DNA of 64,000 nucleotides from Tillus elongatus. Lineage: Eukaryota; Arthropoda; Insecta; Coleoptera; Cleridae. Position numbers and translations under genes: made by a program. The notes beneath the pieces are model-generated. The model searched no databases. It was given only the letters and a program-made list of their open reading frames with translations, and was not told where the DNA came from. The DNA lies in the NCBI GenBank assembly GCA_964006375.1, contig OZ023269.1:1922001-1986000 (forward strand). Reading direction: 5' to 3'. This document shows positions 11,860 to 23,292 of this stretch, one piece after another (position 1 is the first letter of the stretch; each line of letters opens with the position of its first letter).

Positions 11860-11945
11860 TCGTGGTGTGTTGTTTTTTTCGCGAAAAGTTGTACTTTTAT
11901 TTCCTCAGGGCTCGTCCGCGGCCTTGCCGCCCCGATAGCACTGCA
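11859..11945 (-). mobile_element. Short 3'-end scraps of LINE families J and R
   Basis: CTCGTGGTGTGTTG (11859-11872) equals the terminal bases of family J, and 11906-11945 matches, inverted, the far 3' end of family R (GCCGCCCCGATAGCACTGC). Both scraps lie between two (TA)n arrays. The first is too short to be certain. Confidence 0.5.
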
Positions 11946-12013
11946 AGTTGTACTTTATTGGGCTTGCTTTTTATGTTTGATTTAAGTTGAATATCTACCT
12001 AAATATTTTTAAC

Positions 12014-12017
<4 letters not shown>

Positions 12018-12095
<78 letters not shown>
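12018..12095. repeat. (TA)n array
   Basis: About 39 TA units. Confidence 0.95.
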
Positions 12096-12100
<5 letters not shown>

Positions 12101-12884
12101 ACTATTATTAATATAAAACTTGAATATCAGGGTGAATTTTTATAAAACATTACATCAAAGTAATTTGTATCCAAGCGGCACGAGTTGATACAAATAAACA
12201 ATTAATAAGCTAAACGTCAAGTTGAGCCAAATCAAAAATGTAGTTAGTCCTATAATTAAGAGTGCGGGCTTGCCGTGGGGTTGAAGTAAATCATTGTCAA
12301 AACACCTCAGAACAAAGCTGCTGAGAATGTAGGCTGCTGACAAGCACAACTGTACAGGGTTGTATTAGATTTTTTTCAATAACCAATGATTTCCTTCTGA
12401 TTTGATATTTTGTGGGACGCTGTTTCTCATTCGTTTTGTTTAATAGCGAAGGTTTTGAATTGACTCATTAGTATAAATGCAAATGAGGATATTTATTTCT
12501 GTATTTCGTTTAAGCATAAGACGACAGTGCAGTAATTTATCTAAAAGAAGCAAGAATGCGTTGTCACATAACATATTTTGCTGAGGTGATTTTTGGAGCA
12601 TCTAAATGACTTTTTATTACGTACGCAAACCGTTAACAACATTTTTATCTTGTAGCGGAGGCTGGTGAGGCCCAACTTAAGCATTAAGAATTCCTGGGAA
12701 TTGCATTAGTGATATTTCAAAAATCCATATCTTCTAAACGAATAGACCGAATTCCAAAAATAAAAAAGCAATGTATAGGGCATCAAAAGCTCTTTTCAAC
12801 GAGCTATCACATGACCCCTATTTCCTTTTAAAAAATTTAAGAGATGACTTCCGCTTAGGAGGTTAAAATTTGGGGCTACACTTT
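12096..12884. other. Non-coding DNA, nothing recognised
   Basis: No clear frame or repeat; a TACAGGGTTG near 12352 resembles a MITE terminus but has no partner that I can see. Confidence 0.4.
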
Positions 12885-12992
12885 TTGCATCAAAAGTTGT
12901 CGCCCTCACAAGAAAAGTTGACCTGTTTCAGGTTTTTTTCGACAAAATCTTTTCCTGGTAGTTATGGCTGCCAGCTCGTTTTCAATGGGCCA

Positions 12993-12994
<2 letters not shown>

Positions 12995-13062
<68 letters not shown>
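12995..13062. repeat. (TA)n array
   Basis: About 34 TA units, unit 1 of the tandem duplication. Confidence 0.95.
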
Positions 13063-13064
<2 letters not shown>

Positions 13065-13088
13065 AAAAGTATGGAAACACCTAGATAT

Positions 13089-13151
13089 TTAAATTTACTG
13101 CAGTTTTGTGGCCAATGGACGTAATGTCCGAAGCCAATTCCTTCCACACAC
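13089..13151 (+). mobile_element. 63-bp micro-insertion with 12-bp target duplication
   Basis: Flanked by perfect ACACCTAGATAT (13077-13088 and 13152-13163); ends in a (CA)n tail. Nearly identical, inverted, to the insert at 2420-2480. It interrupts a mariner TIR fragment, which is itself a later copy of the element end. Confidence 0.8.
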
Positions 13152-13268
13152 ACACCTAGATATCTCTTGAATCGCTTGTACGATTACAAGAAAAGTTGAC
13201 CTGTTTCAGGTTTTTTTCGACAAAATCTTTTTTTGCTCGTTATAGCTGCCAACTCGTTTTCAATGGGC

Positions 13269-13272
<4 letters not shown>

Positions 13273-13340
<68 letters not shown>
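13273..13340. repeat. (TA)n array
   Basis: About 34 TA units, left flank of the long-TIR mariner. Confidence 0.95.
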
Positions 13341-13344
<4 letters not shown>

Positions 13345-13348
13345 TATA

Positions 13349-15337
13349 CAGTGAGGTCCAAAAGTATGGAAACACCTAGATATCTCTTGAACCGCTTGTA
13401 CGATTACACTGAAATTTGGTATTACTATGGTTTTTCATATGTCAAATTCATATTTGATATTGGAATTGTTGCCAAGTTTCCTGTTTTCTCAGGAATTATA
13501 CCAAATTTTCATTTTAAATAGCACGCCCTGTATATTTTAAAATTTTTAGATTGTCCCGTTCATTCCGAACCACTTTCATGTGACATGTCCCATAACTAAC
13601 TCTACTTGTTATCGAGTTATCGTTACATTTTAAGAATACTCCATTCTTGTTCAAAACTATGGAAACGTAAAAATTGAATAAGATACCTAATATGCAAAGT
13701 TTTCTGTGAAAAACAAAAAACTGAATTTTTATTGTTGACATTAGTTGTCACCAGCATTCTAGTTTCATATTGGTAAACTATTATCGGTGCTTTTTGAAAA
13801 AAATCATCATGAATTTATTGTTATAAAAAGAAAGAATCGAAGTGTTAATGATATTGGGTTATGGTGACAGCAGAGATCATTTCGCGAAACTTGCAGTGTT
13901 TTTACCAAGTATCCAAACGGGTCTCCAATCCCAGTATAGTTAGAAAGATTTTGAAAAAATTTATTGAGCATGGTATGGTGAGAAATCTCCCGAAAGCAGG
14001 AGGTCCCAATATTATCACAAATGATACTAAAGCTCTAGATGTTTCCTTGTTATTGGAAGAAAATCAACACTCAACAACTAGAGCCATTTCTCAACATCAC
14101 GAAATCTAACCCACTTTGGTGTTGATGAGACTGAGGAAGAATACATTTTACCCAGATAAGGTGAAGTTGGTTCAAGAATTATCGGATGACGACTATGATA
14201 GGTGAATAGAATTTTGTTAAATAATGATGCGGATGATAAATAATCAACAAATTTTATTGGAAAAAAGTATGTTTCCTAACGAAACGTCATTCAGTTTAAA
14301 TGGCGGTATAAATTGACATAATTGCAGATATTGAGCTCAGGAAAATCCACACTGGGTGCGCTAACATAATACCCAGTATCCGAAAAAATTAAACGTCTGG
14401 GCTGGAATCACTGATTTTTGGTCCATTCTTTATAAATGGAAGTTTGAGGGGAAGAATTTAATTACGAGTTACTAAGAGATAATGCCATTCCTGCACTGAC
14501 GCAATTATTTCATCACCCAAGTACGTTACACTACTTTTTATCAACATATCTTTACCGCGGTTATCAGATAGTCTCTCAATTGTACGTTGAAGGTAATTAA
14601 TTGGACTATGCTTACAGGTGACGAGAACAAAAGTAATGAAGTTTGGCTTTAGCAAGACGGTGCTCCACCTCATTATGATGGCCAATTTAGGAAAATATTT
14701 GAACATCATTTTTCCCGTGAGATGGATAGGGCGATGAGGATTTATGGAATCTCCAGCTCGATCACCGGACCTAAATCCATTAGATTTGTTTCTGTGGAGT
14801 GATATGAAAAATGTTGTCTACAAAACTAAACCTCAAAGCTTGGAAGGCTTACAACAGAGGATCATAATTCAGGTCAAAATATTTGAAGGAGCTGGCATAC
14901 TTCTAAACGTATTACCGTTCCGAAAATGGATCAACGTATTATTGCCAAAAAGTAGTTGATCATTTTGAAAATTTGTTATGAGTTTTATTTTTTTTTTTCT
15001 TTTGTTGTTTTAAAAAACATTTGAATTAGGCATTTATAATATTTCTACTATGTGCCAGTGACATTTAACCATAACTCGGTAACAAGTAAAATAAGGTATA
15101 CGACAGGTCACATGAAAGTTATTCAGAATGAACGCGACAACTAATTTTTTAAATATACAGGGTATGCCATTTAAAATAAAAAGTCGGTATAATTCCTGAG
15201 AAAACTAGAAACGTGGCCACAACGCCATTATCAAATATGAATTTGGCATGTGGAAAACCATCGTAATGCCAAATTTCAGTGGAATCGTGCGAGCGGTACA
15301 AGTTGTATCTAGGTGTTCCCATGCTTTAGGAACTCAC

Positions 15338-15338
<1 letters not shown>
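13349..15338 (+). mobile_element. Tc1/mariner element with about 280-bp TIRs, in (TA)n
   Basis: Left terminus CAGTGAGGTCCAAAAGTATG; right terminus, inverted, CGTGAGTTCCTAAAGCATGG. The arms run to about 13630 and back from about 15060 and share long blocks (TGAAATTTGG, TTTCTCAGGAATTATACC, ATGTGAC). TA lies at both edges, and both edges abut (TA)n arrays, so the element used TA targets inside a microsatellite. It encloses a decayed transposase. Confidence 0.85.
13809..14960 (+). pseudogene. Tc1/mariner transposase of the 13349 element, decayed
   Basis: The N-terminal helix-turn-helix part is seen in pieces (ERIEVLMILGYGDSR in one frame, NPSIVRKILKKFIEHGMVRN and LPKAG in another). Catalytic region: PNETSFSLNG (first D changed to N), QDGAPPHYDGQFRKIFEHHF (second D kept), ESPARSPDLNPLDLFLW (third D in LDLF kept). 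At least ten stops or frameshifts separate these blocks, so no protein can be made. In a live element this enzyme would bind the TIRs and move the element to TA sites. It most resembles the other DD41D-type copies in the window. Confidence 0.8.

Positions 15339-15406
<68 letters not shown>
15339..15406. repeat. (TA)n array
   Basis: About 34 TA units, right flank of the long-TIR mariner. Confidence 0.95.
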
Positions 15407-15411
<5 letters not shown>

Positions 15412-16284
15412 TGGATTAGATTTTAATAATAATGAGGTAGCCATTTAGATTAAAAAGAAAAATGACGTTATCAATAGTAATACGTATTTTAGCAGTTTGT
15501 TTATTCCCATTGCTTCAAAGACATCTTCAAAGAGATTAGATCTAACAAAAAAATTTAATAAGCTTTGACACTAAACCAGATTAAGCAAACATTCTGGTGT
15601 AAATCCCACCCTGCCATATTCTTTATATATGTATATAGCCATTCACCCCCTGAGCACAACCGCAGGCTTTAGAAGAAGCTGAAGCTCGATCGTTCAAGTC
15701 GATGAGATGATTAATTTAATGTATAAGGAAAGACCCCAATATTTTTTCTTATCCCTTCTCGAAACATAATTAGTCTTGTTTATCAAATATGTCGAATACA
15801 GTGTCTGAGGATTCAAGACGGCATTATTCGAGACGGAATTACAAAATTAGAATAGATTTATGTCAAGCCTAGGGAGATTACATCAGAGATTTAGAATGGC
15901 TTTCTGATACCTTGATAGACCATTCTATTCCATATAACATTAAATCACAAACTGTTTAACTTTTTCTGGTTAACTTCATCTAACAAGTTCGGCTTATAGT
16001 AACTTGAGATAGATGTGATTTTGTTATATGGAGTCGGCGTCTGAATCGGCGTATTATTTGTAGTCTGTCATCAACTTGAAAAATATACGGCTGTTCTCTA
16101 GACTTATTTAATTAAATCTTGATATGTTAGAGACTATAAGGTATACTTAATTATCGGCGAATTGTGACATATTAATTAATTTTATAGACTATCGTTAAAT
16201 TAAGTAAAAAATTATGCTTCTTGTGAAATTTGCTATACAGGTTTCCATTCTTCAAGTTCAGACATGTGATCTCAGTTATTATAG
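15407..16284. other. Non-coding DNA, nothing recognised
   Basis: No assignable frame or repeat. Confidence 0.45.
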
Positions 16285-17640
16285 GATGATAGAAAAGTAT
16301 ATAAACATCGAATTACTAAAATTTCTTGAAAAACACAGTCTAATCCACGACAGGCAGTATGGATTCCGTCAGCGCAGATCAACTGCCGACCTCCTTTCCT
16401 TTGTCTCCCATTCTTGGAACAAGTCTATGGAACTACACGATGAATCCCAGATTGTCGCTCCAGACATATCCAAAGCATTTGACCAGGTCTGGCACACAGC
16501 GCGGCTTAATAAACTTCCGGCCTGTGGCCTACCACCAAAACTCTGTACCTGGACAGCAAATTTCCTCTCCAACCGGAGCATTTCTGTTGCCGTGGATGGC
16601 CATTCCTCTAACTGTATCCAATTAATGCAGGAGTTCCTCAAGGTTCAACTTTAGCCCCTACTTTGCTTCTTCTCCACATCAATGACCTCCTCTCTAGCAC
16701 ATCCAACTCAGTTCACAGTTACGCGGACGACAGACTCAAATATACAATATTCTAAACCTGTCTCTTTAGCCCAATTAGATGAGGATCGCAGACTTATGAA
16801 GGGTTCTGTCTCCGTGAATCTCCAAAAAATATTAGACCGGGGAAGTAGAAATCTTGTACAATTCAACCCCACCAAATCTCAGTCTTGCTTTCTTTCTCAT
16901 AAGAGATAGATCACCCCAACAACCAAGTGATTCAAAGTAATGAGTCCTTTTCACTTGCTGGCATTTCTGTGGATCGAAATCTCAATTGGCACCAACATGT
17001 CACATCAATTGCAGAAGCGGCTGCTAAGAAATTAGGTTTCCTCTTCCGGACTCACAAATATTTTTCACCAGCTAATCTCTATACCTTATATGCTTCACAA
17101 ATAAGGCCAAACTTCGAATACTGCTCCCACATCTGGGGTGCCGCTGCCGCGTCTACGCTCGCTATCCTGGACTCCATTCAGAAGAGAGCTATACGTCTCA
17201 TCGGTAATCCTACCCTCACCCAAAGGCTGCCATCCCTTGACCACCGACGTGCCGTTGATGGCCTCTCTCTCTCTCTTTTATAGATATCTGCGCGGGCACT
17301 GCTTAGAGGAGCTTTCTTTCATAGTTCCTCCACCTGCTGCCCCCAACATATCTACCGGGGAACAGAGCGAATGCACTCTTTTATTGTCGAGGTCACCAGA
17401 CATAGAACATCTTGTTATGCCCGCTCTTTTATCCCGAGGATTTCCAAGTTGTGGAATTCCGTGCCGGTACATGTTTTTCCTTATCCTCCGAACCTCCAAA
17501 CCTTCAAGTCCAGAATTAACCAGTTGCCTCTTTCCTCCTTGTCGACACCCACGGTACGATAGTATTTACGCTGTAAGCCCACGTGGTGTGTTATTGAAAG
17601 ATATGTATGTCAAAAAAAAGAGGTTACTTTATTAGGGAAT
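16285..17640 (+). pseudogene. Jockey-like non-LTR retrotransposon (family J) copy 2, RT to 3' end
   Basis: 5'-truncated inside RT. Reads MIEKYINIELLKFLEKHSLI, YGFRQRRSTADLLSF (RT block), DISKAFDQVWH (motif A; the residue before DIS is proline), frameshift, HSYADDRLKYTIF (catalytic DD kept, about 16710), LQKILDRGSRNLVQFNPTKS, frameshift, then GISVDRNLNWHQHV (about 16960), YASQIRPNFEYCSHIWGAAA, LDSIQKRAIRLIGNPTLTQR and the cysteine-poor C-terminus. The terminal stretch GCTGTAAGCCCACGTGGTG and an A-rich tail end the element near 17615-17640. Compared with copy 3 it carries different breaks, so both decayed independently. Confidence 0.88.
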
Positions 17641-18150
17641 TTTCATGCCAAAATGTTCTTTTAATACCGAATTCTCTTGAATTGTTTCCGATTTCTTTGA
17701 AAGAAAAATTTGTTTCCGTTTTGATGAATTTTTGTGCAAAAATAATTGTTTTTGTGCAATTTTCGTGGCAAATATCTTATAGACTTTTTTACGTATTTAT
17801 TTTCAACAATTTTTATAAATATATGAATTTTCGTGGAAAACGCTTTGAAACTTACAAAATTTCTTCAGATGAGGGTGATCTAACACCCCTGGAACCCATA
17901 TCTAAGGTCAGAATATTCCTACACTTTAGCTCTCCCTACCAACCAGATTCTCGCGCTCACGGATTTGTATGTTTGAGTTTACAAGGTGTTGCCACTTCCT
18001 TCTCTACATTTCTCTGGACTTGAAGAAGAAACTAGATTTTGAAATACTGACACAGCAAGTGCGTTATGGTAACGAATAAGGTAAGGACTAAGTGAAAAAC
18101 TAAATATGAAAATGCTGACGCAGTAAGTGTGTTATGGTAGCAAATAAGGT
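17641..18150 (+). repeat. Degenerate family X sequence with two end A copies
   Basis: A diverged end B part (ATGAATTTTCGTGGAAAACG, then CTTCAGATGAGGGTGATCTA) at 17820-17910 and two end A copies about 70 bp apart at 18040-18075 (ACAGCAAGTGCGTTATGG) and 18110-18145 (GACGCAGTAAGTGTGTTATGG shortened). Much of the stretch is too diverged to place. Confidence 0.5.
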
Positions 18151-18389
18151 ATCATGATACATATGTATAATTTTTTTCTTGATTTTTAAATGGCACATTT
18201 TTTCTTATTACAGATTTAGATTACATGTAAAAATATAAGAAACTTTTATCCGAACCCTTTTCCCGATAGATGTCACTATTAACCTTAAAAAATAATTTTA
18301 ACTGCTCTAACACAAACCAGGCCCAATGACAAGGACATGGCTGTTGTGTGTGGGAGGAACTGGATGGCAGAAAATGTAAGTGTTCATAA

Positions 18390-19493
18390 ATGTTGAAAGT
18401 GTCTGCCACCTTGATTTACACATTCCTGGATCCTTGTTATGTGTGCGAACACTGTCGGTAGCTCGCAAGATTTCTACGCCGCTCAACGACTGGCAGGCTT
18501 AGCACCTTCATATCATCTTTTGTTGTGGGTTGATGTCCGTAAGCAATATCTTTGACCCTGCCCCAAATAAAAAAAAATCAGGGGTGTCAAGTCTGGGGAT
18601 TGAGGTGGCCACGCTACAGGCCCTTCTTTTCCGATCCACCGTGCAGGGTACAGGTTGTCAATGACATTACGTGCTTCCAGCTAAAGATGACTTGGACAAC
18701 CATCCTGCTGCATCCACATCGACTCCCGTGTATTGAGCGAGACGTTTTCGAGAAGTTGACAGAGGAAGTTGTCGAGGAAGCCAGCGTACACAAGGCCAGT
18801 TATAATGCCATCGAAAAAGTAGGGCCCGATGATCTGGCACTCAATGAAACCACACCATGTGTTGAGGCTTCACAAATGCTTGTTGCCCACTTCTCGCAGC
18901 CAACGAGGATTTTCTTGAGACCAGTAATGGGCATTGTTAATATTAACCTCCCCGTTGCTTTTGCATCGATCCAGATAATCGATTGATGGAACTCAAGATC
19001 TTTGGTTAATAGCCATTGGCAAAAATTGATACGATTTTGATAATCCCTGCAGATTAATGTGCTAGGGATGATAATGATTATCTTTTAAAATCCTGCATAT
19101 TGACATCTGACTCACACCGGAAACAACCGCGATCCTCTTGGTTGAAACATAGAGGTTCATAGCAACAGCAGCCAAAACATCAGGTGCCATTTCGTCTCTT
19201 ACCGGCTGCCCCACCTGCCGATTCTTATTGTGTTGGGGTTGAATTTGACCAGTTGTTCGAAATCGATGCGCCAGGCACCTGAAAATGTTGTGAGACTCAG
19301 GAACACGGTCAGGGTACCTCTCTGCATACATTAGTTCGGCTTGTGTGGAAGTTTTAGGACATTCGCCTAACACCATGAGCATGTCGAAACCTTCCTCGTT
19401 GGCGAACATCTTTGCCTTGTCAAATGATTTCACGAAGCAGTGACTAGATGATTGATAATATTTGACAGCAATGTCTATTGCTGACATTTCCAT
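18390..19493 (-). pseudogene. Tc1/mariner DD41D-type transposase, nearly full length
   Basis: Starts ATG at 19493. The first 143 codons are open and hold the N-terminal helix-turn-helix region (MLMVLGECPKTSTQAELMYA, then YPDRVPESHNIFRCLAHRF, VSGVSQMSICRILKDNHYHP). After a frameshift: NNAHYW, LNTWCGFIECQIIGPYFFDG, then MWMQQDGCPSHLQLEARNVI (second catalytic D) and WPPQSPDLTPLIFF. The third catalytic position is I instead of D. Spacing from the second D to that position is 41 residues. The first D is not clear. It cannot be active. Confidence 0.8.
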
Positions 19494-19857
19494 GTTTATA
19501 TCTGGTATTTGTTTGGTAGATACTTGTTTTCGTTTTTTGAATGTAACTACGGGTTGTGCAAAGAAAATGTCGGAGGAAGGGTGTTCTGCAAACCCTTAAG
19601 TTTCAGCTTCAAACTTCATTGTCCTTCATTTTACTAAAAAGTTCATTTCCAATAGACCCTTTCCCTGATACTTTGGCAGTAGTTCTAGTTAAGTTTATGG
19701 TTAAACGGTATACAATTTTTAGCTAATTTTCGTAGAAAAAAATCGTTAATGAAGAGACTGCGACTTTTTAATTTTAAAAAGATTTCTTCAAATGGGTGCA
19801 AGTTAGGCCACTAGAGTCCATTTCCAGGTTTAGTTTCAATGTTTATCTGTTTACATA

Positions 19858-20030
19858 TATACAGGATGACGCATTTGTACGGTAAAGCTAAATATAATTG
19901 TTATTGTACAAGATACGAAAAAAAATTGTATACGTTAATTATATGGTATCTTAAGCTGCATCTTATGAAATTATTTTGACAATGACAGGTGGCCAATAAA
20001 TTGTTGGTGATACCTATAATTTTTCGAACC
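19858..20030 (+). mobile_element. MITE P copy 2
   Basis: TATACAGGATGACGCATTTG at the left, AGATACGAAAAAAAATTG in the middle, GACAGGTGGCCAATAAATTG at the right. Confidence 0.7.
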
Positions 20031-20084
20031 TCCCTTATTGCATTTTTAATTTAAATATGATGCATGTTTGTAAGAAAAAAAATC

Positions 20085-20302
20085 GAAACGCAGTAAATGC
20101 GTTTAGGTAGGGAATTTTCATTAAATGCTTCAAATTTCATTAACTCAATTTGCTATTAACTTAAAGGTGTTCGGTGACATCATCTACTATATAAGTCGTA
20201 TCGGTAACCAAATTGATGCCTACTTGCATTAAAGAGACATATTTGCTATTAAAAACATTTTTATGAAAATTCGCTCTCATAACGCACTTGCTGCGTCCAC
20301 TT
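20085..20302 (+). mobile_element. MITE Y copy 2, internally deleted
   Basis: End A at the left (AACGCAGTAAATGCG) and at the right (CATAACGCACTTGCTGCGTC). About 100 bp of the Y interior is missing compared with 57373-57692. Confidence 0.75.
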
Positions 20303-21261
20303 TTTTATATTTTGTTATTTTATACTTTTTCAAGTAAAACTTTTCTAAGCATAATTTATTGATTTAAACGAATTGACAAGACTTTCGACAATATTTATTA
20401 GAGTTTACGACCGGTTTCGCTACACAATAGATTCATCGGATACAGACTTGCTTTGTTAATTTGGTTTATTAAATAAAAATGTAATGGCCTTTCATCGGCA
20501 GAATCGAACGCATATTATCGACCGTAGCAAATTATCTGTATCAAATTATGTAATTTGTAAATTATTCTCAGTTAGAAGAAAAATAAAAAACAAATTCACT
20601 TCAATCCTCATGTACTAATGTTTTTCGCTTTATAACGTCTCAACAATACAGAAAAACAAATTACTATCAGGTAATGGGATTGTTTTACAAGGTGTTCTGT
20701 GACAACCTGAAGTATAGAATATTACACGAATTGGACCCTTATTAAAACTGGCAATAGGACATTCCTTACTTCATTACTTTTATTAGGTAGGATATCTTCT
20801 GTACCTCCAACCAGAAAGTAAGCAGGTGGCTATATTAAGCCTTTAGAAGGGCCCAGCAAGAGATGCTAATTATTTATTGTGCTTCTCCATAATTAAGGGA
20901 ACGTTATGACGTTTCGCCCAATTATATACAGACGTCTGTTTCTTATGTTAATCGCCTCATTTGCATCCAGTTCATTTATATAATTGTTTATTTGGCTTTA
21001 ACAGTATCAATGTAAATATAAAAACAAGCAATCACCTTTGTAAAATAAGAGATGGATTAACGTCTTGTTGTACATATTGAAGACTACATGTTTAAGATTT
21101 TAATCTTCTTTATAAAATAATGAAGTAATTACGTGGATTATTGAAACGAATTTTTCTTAACTGGAAACCTTGCGAATGAGATTTAGATCGTTTATTTATA
21201 TACGGGAAGTTATTAATTTATGATTATTGTATCTTGGAAATAACTAAACAATAAAACAAAA
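20303..21261. other. Non-coding DNA, nothing recognised
   Basis: No transposase, LINE or X sequence seen; one of the longer repeat-poor stretches. Confidence 0.45.
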
Positions 21262-21830
21262 AAGTTCGCGACGTAGCAAGTGCGGTATGGTAGTGAATTT
21301 TTATTAAATGCGTCAAATCTGAATAAATCAATTTTGTATCAACTTAGAAAGTTGAATTTTGGTATGTAGTAAGGTCTTTTCAAAGGCAACAAATGTCATT
21401 AAAATAGCTCTGTAATTTTCGGAGAAAAAAATTTTTTTGGAAAGAAAATTCAAAATTTGAATAACTCAATTTTCTATACACTTAGAAAGTAAAATTTTTG
21501 TACGTAGTAAAGTCCTTTACAAGGAAACATAACCATCAAACTTCATTAAAATAGCTTTGTAATTTTCGAAGAAAATTTTTTTTTTTCGAAAGAAACCTCA
21601 AAATTTTCCCGGAAAACCTTGTCCGATTTTCCTTGATAACGAACTCATCCAAGCCATTAATAAAAGAAAGGCACTTGCCGAGTTTCACCATCGATACCTC
21701 TGTATTGGTGAATTTTTTCATTAAAAAAATCACTAAAAGTCTGGACGCAGCAAGTGCGTTGTGGTAGCCAATTATCATAAAAATAAGTTATCCAAGCCAT
21801 TTACAATTTTCTGTCATGAAAATTCATCAA

Positions 21831-21835
<5 letters not shown>
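21262..21835 (+). repeat. Family X variant with internal duplication, plus a second end A head-to-tail
   Basis: End A at 21268 (GACGTAGCAAGTGCGG), an internal direct repeat of about 145 bp (ACTCAATTTTCTATACACTT and its diverged twin upstream), then GTCCGATTTTCCTTGATAAC and an end B hairpin at about 21708-21737 (TGGTGAATTTTTTCATTAAA, then AAATCACTAAAA). Immediately after it, at 21738, a new end A begins (GTCTGGACGCAGC). This is a head-to-tail junction. Confidence 0.8.

Positions 21836-21889
<54 letters not shown>
21836..21889. repeat. (TA)n array
   Basis: About 27 TA units; followed by AGGATGTCCGGAAATAG, which resembles a MITE terminus. Confidence 0.95.
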
Positions 21890-21891
<2 letters not shown>

Positions 21892-23292
21892 ATGTCCGGA
21901 AATAGAAATAAAAAAATGCAGGGTTACAAGTTCCTGTATCATTTTTTTGAAAACTCAAATAGAACGGAGTTATAGGGTGTCAAAATTATTATTATTATTC
22001 ATCTTAGCTTATAAATAACCTGAACTATTTCGCAAGTAAAATCACAACAAACTTTTATCTGTCAACACTGACGCCACGTAATCTTCTTTACCGACTGTTT
22101 TAAAAGCACACTTCATTAATATTAAAAATATGATCAAGTGATTTCGTATTCAATCAACATCAGCAAATTTTTAAGTACATTTTTCTCGAAAACGGTTAGT
22201 TACCGGAATGCAACAAGATCACCGTTTTCGAAGACTTGCTTATTCTCCTCAATCAAGTATTGTTACATTTGAGATAAAAGTTCAAGCAAAAAAGTGTAAG
22301 GATCCACATCAAGTTAGCAACATAAATACAAAATAGTATTATATACGAGTACGCCAAATTTGAAGAAAATCGATTTATTTATTCAATTTAACAATGCGTT
22401 TTTTGAACAAACTGAAGGCACGGCAATGGGCAACTCACTCTCTCCACTAAAATCTTACAAGGATGTAGTTCTCATATAATTGGTCCTATCTACTAAATTT
22501 TAACTCAATCGGTTCAATAAATCCTGAGTTATAACTAAATAAAAAATAAATGTCTACGATATGACCTGAAATTACCTCTGAATGGATGCCTATAATGTTA
22601 GACAAGGTCAAACAGATAAATCAGGGTTCCGCTGTCATTGCAAACAAAATCTCCAAATTAAGATTTAAACGGACAGGCTACGAAAGTATGTCGCAATAAA
22701 CAATCAGCGGGGTTGCCATTTGTGACTACTCTCATCTGAATCTGAAGATATAAAAATGTTAATAAATAAAGATTTCAATGAAATTGATTCAATTTGTTTA
22801 AAAGCAATCTAGAACAACGTTTTAGTATGTATAAATATTAGGATTCCTATTTTCACTGGTATTTAAAAGCCATCTCCCTCCCCTAGTTTAATCTGACAAC
22901 ACCACTATTTGTCATTTGTTAACTGACAGGAAGCATGAAAGAAATGTCCACGTTCTAAGCATAACCTCGAAAGTAACAGACGTCATTAACAAAGAAGAAG
23001 AAGAAGAAAACCTCGAAATCGACTCTGATAATACCTTAGAATTTTACAATATAAAATAACGACCTATATTCTAGGGTTAATACAAACAGGAATAGGTAAA
23101 TAATAATCCAACTTTTAATTTTAACCTAATTTTAACAAATGCCTCCTGCCGTCGACTGTAGTATATAATATTATGATTCTAACATCCAATTAAACAAATA
23201 AGAAAATGGTTGTGTGCATCAGATTCAGGTTGTTAATCACTGCTTGTAGGTACTGTATTACTAAACAGTAATAGTAAATATGTGTTGAAAAG
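21890..23292. other. Non-coding DNA with a small PLE scrap
   Basis: The left end looks like a transposon terminus (AGGATGTCCGG). At 22376-22440 the plus strand reads IQFNNAFFEQTEGTAMGNSL, a PLE RT scrap. The remainder shows nothing I can name. Confidence 0.5.
22370..22450 (+). pseudogene. Penelope-like RT scrap (GTAMGN block)
   Basis: IQFNNAFFEQTEGTAMGNSL on the plus strand, the same block as at 7360-7418 and 4890. No other PLE sequence adjoins. Confidence 0.65.

Larger units (their letters stand above)
12885..13348. repeat. Tandem duplication: Q segment, (TA)n, mariner TIR piece
   Basis: A block of about 87 bp (AGAAAAGTTGACCTGTTTCA, TCGTTTTCAATGGGC) occurs at 12908-12994 and again at 13187-13272, each followed by (TA)n and then by the terminus TCCAAAAGTATGGAAACACC. 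The first unit has only about 60 bp of the mariner end, interrupted by a 63-bp insert; the second leads into the full element at 13349. Confidence 0.75.
19555..20302 (+). repeat. Compound repeat Z-B-P-Y (plus)
   Basis: Z module (GTTCTGCAAACCCTTAAGTT, ATTGTCCTTCATTTTA), end B region (TAATTTTCGTAGAAAAAAAT), MITE P at 19858-20030, then MITE Y at 20085-20302. Same order as at 10163, 43577 and 56361, so the parts move or duplicate as one unit. Confidence 0.75.

Noticed and set aside
12995..15406. LTR retrotransposon suggested by long flanking repeats
   Set aside because: The flanking repeats are inverted, not direct, the flanking duplication is TA, and the enclosed remnant is a DDE transposase.
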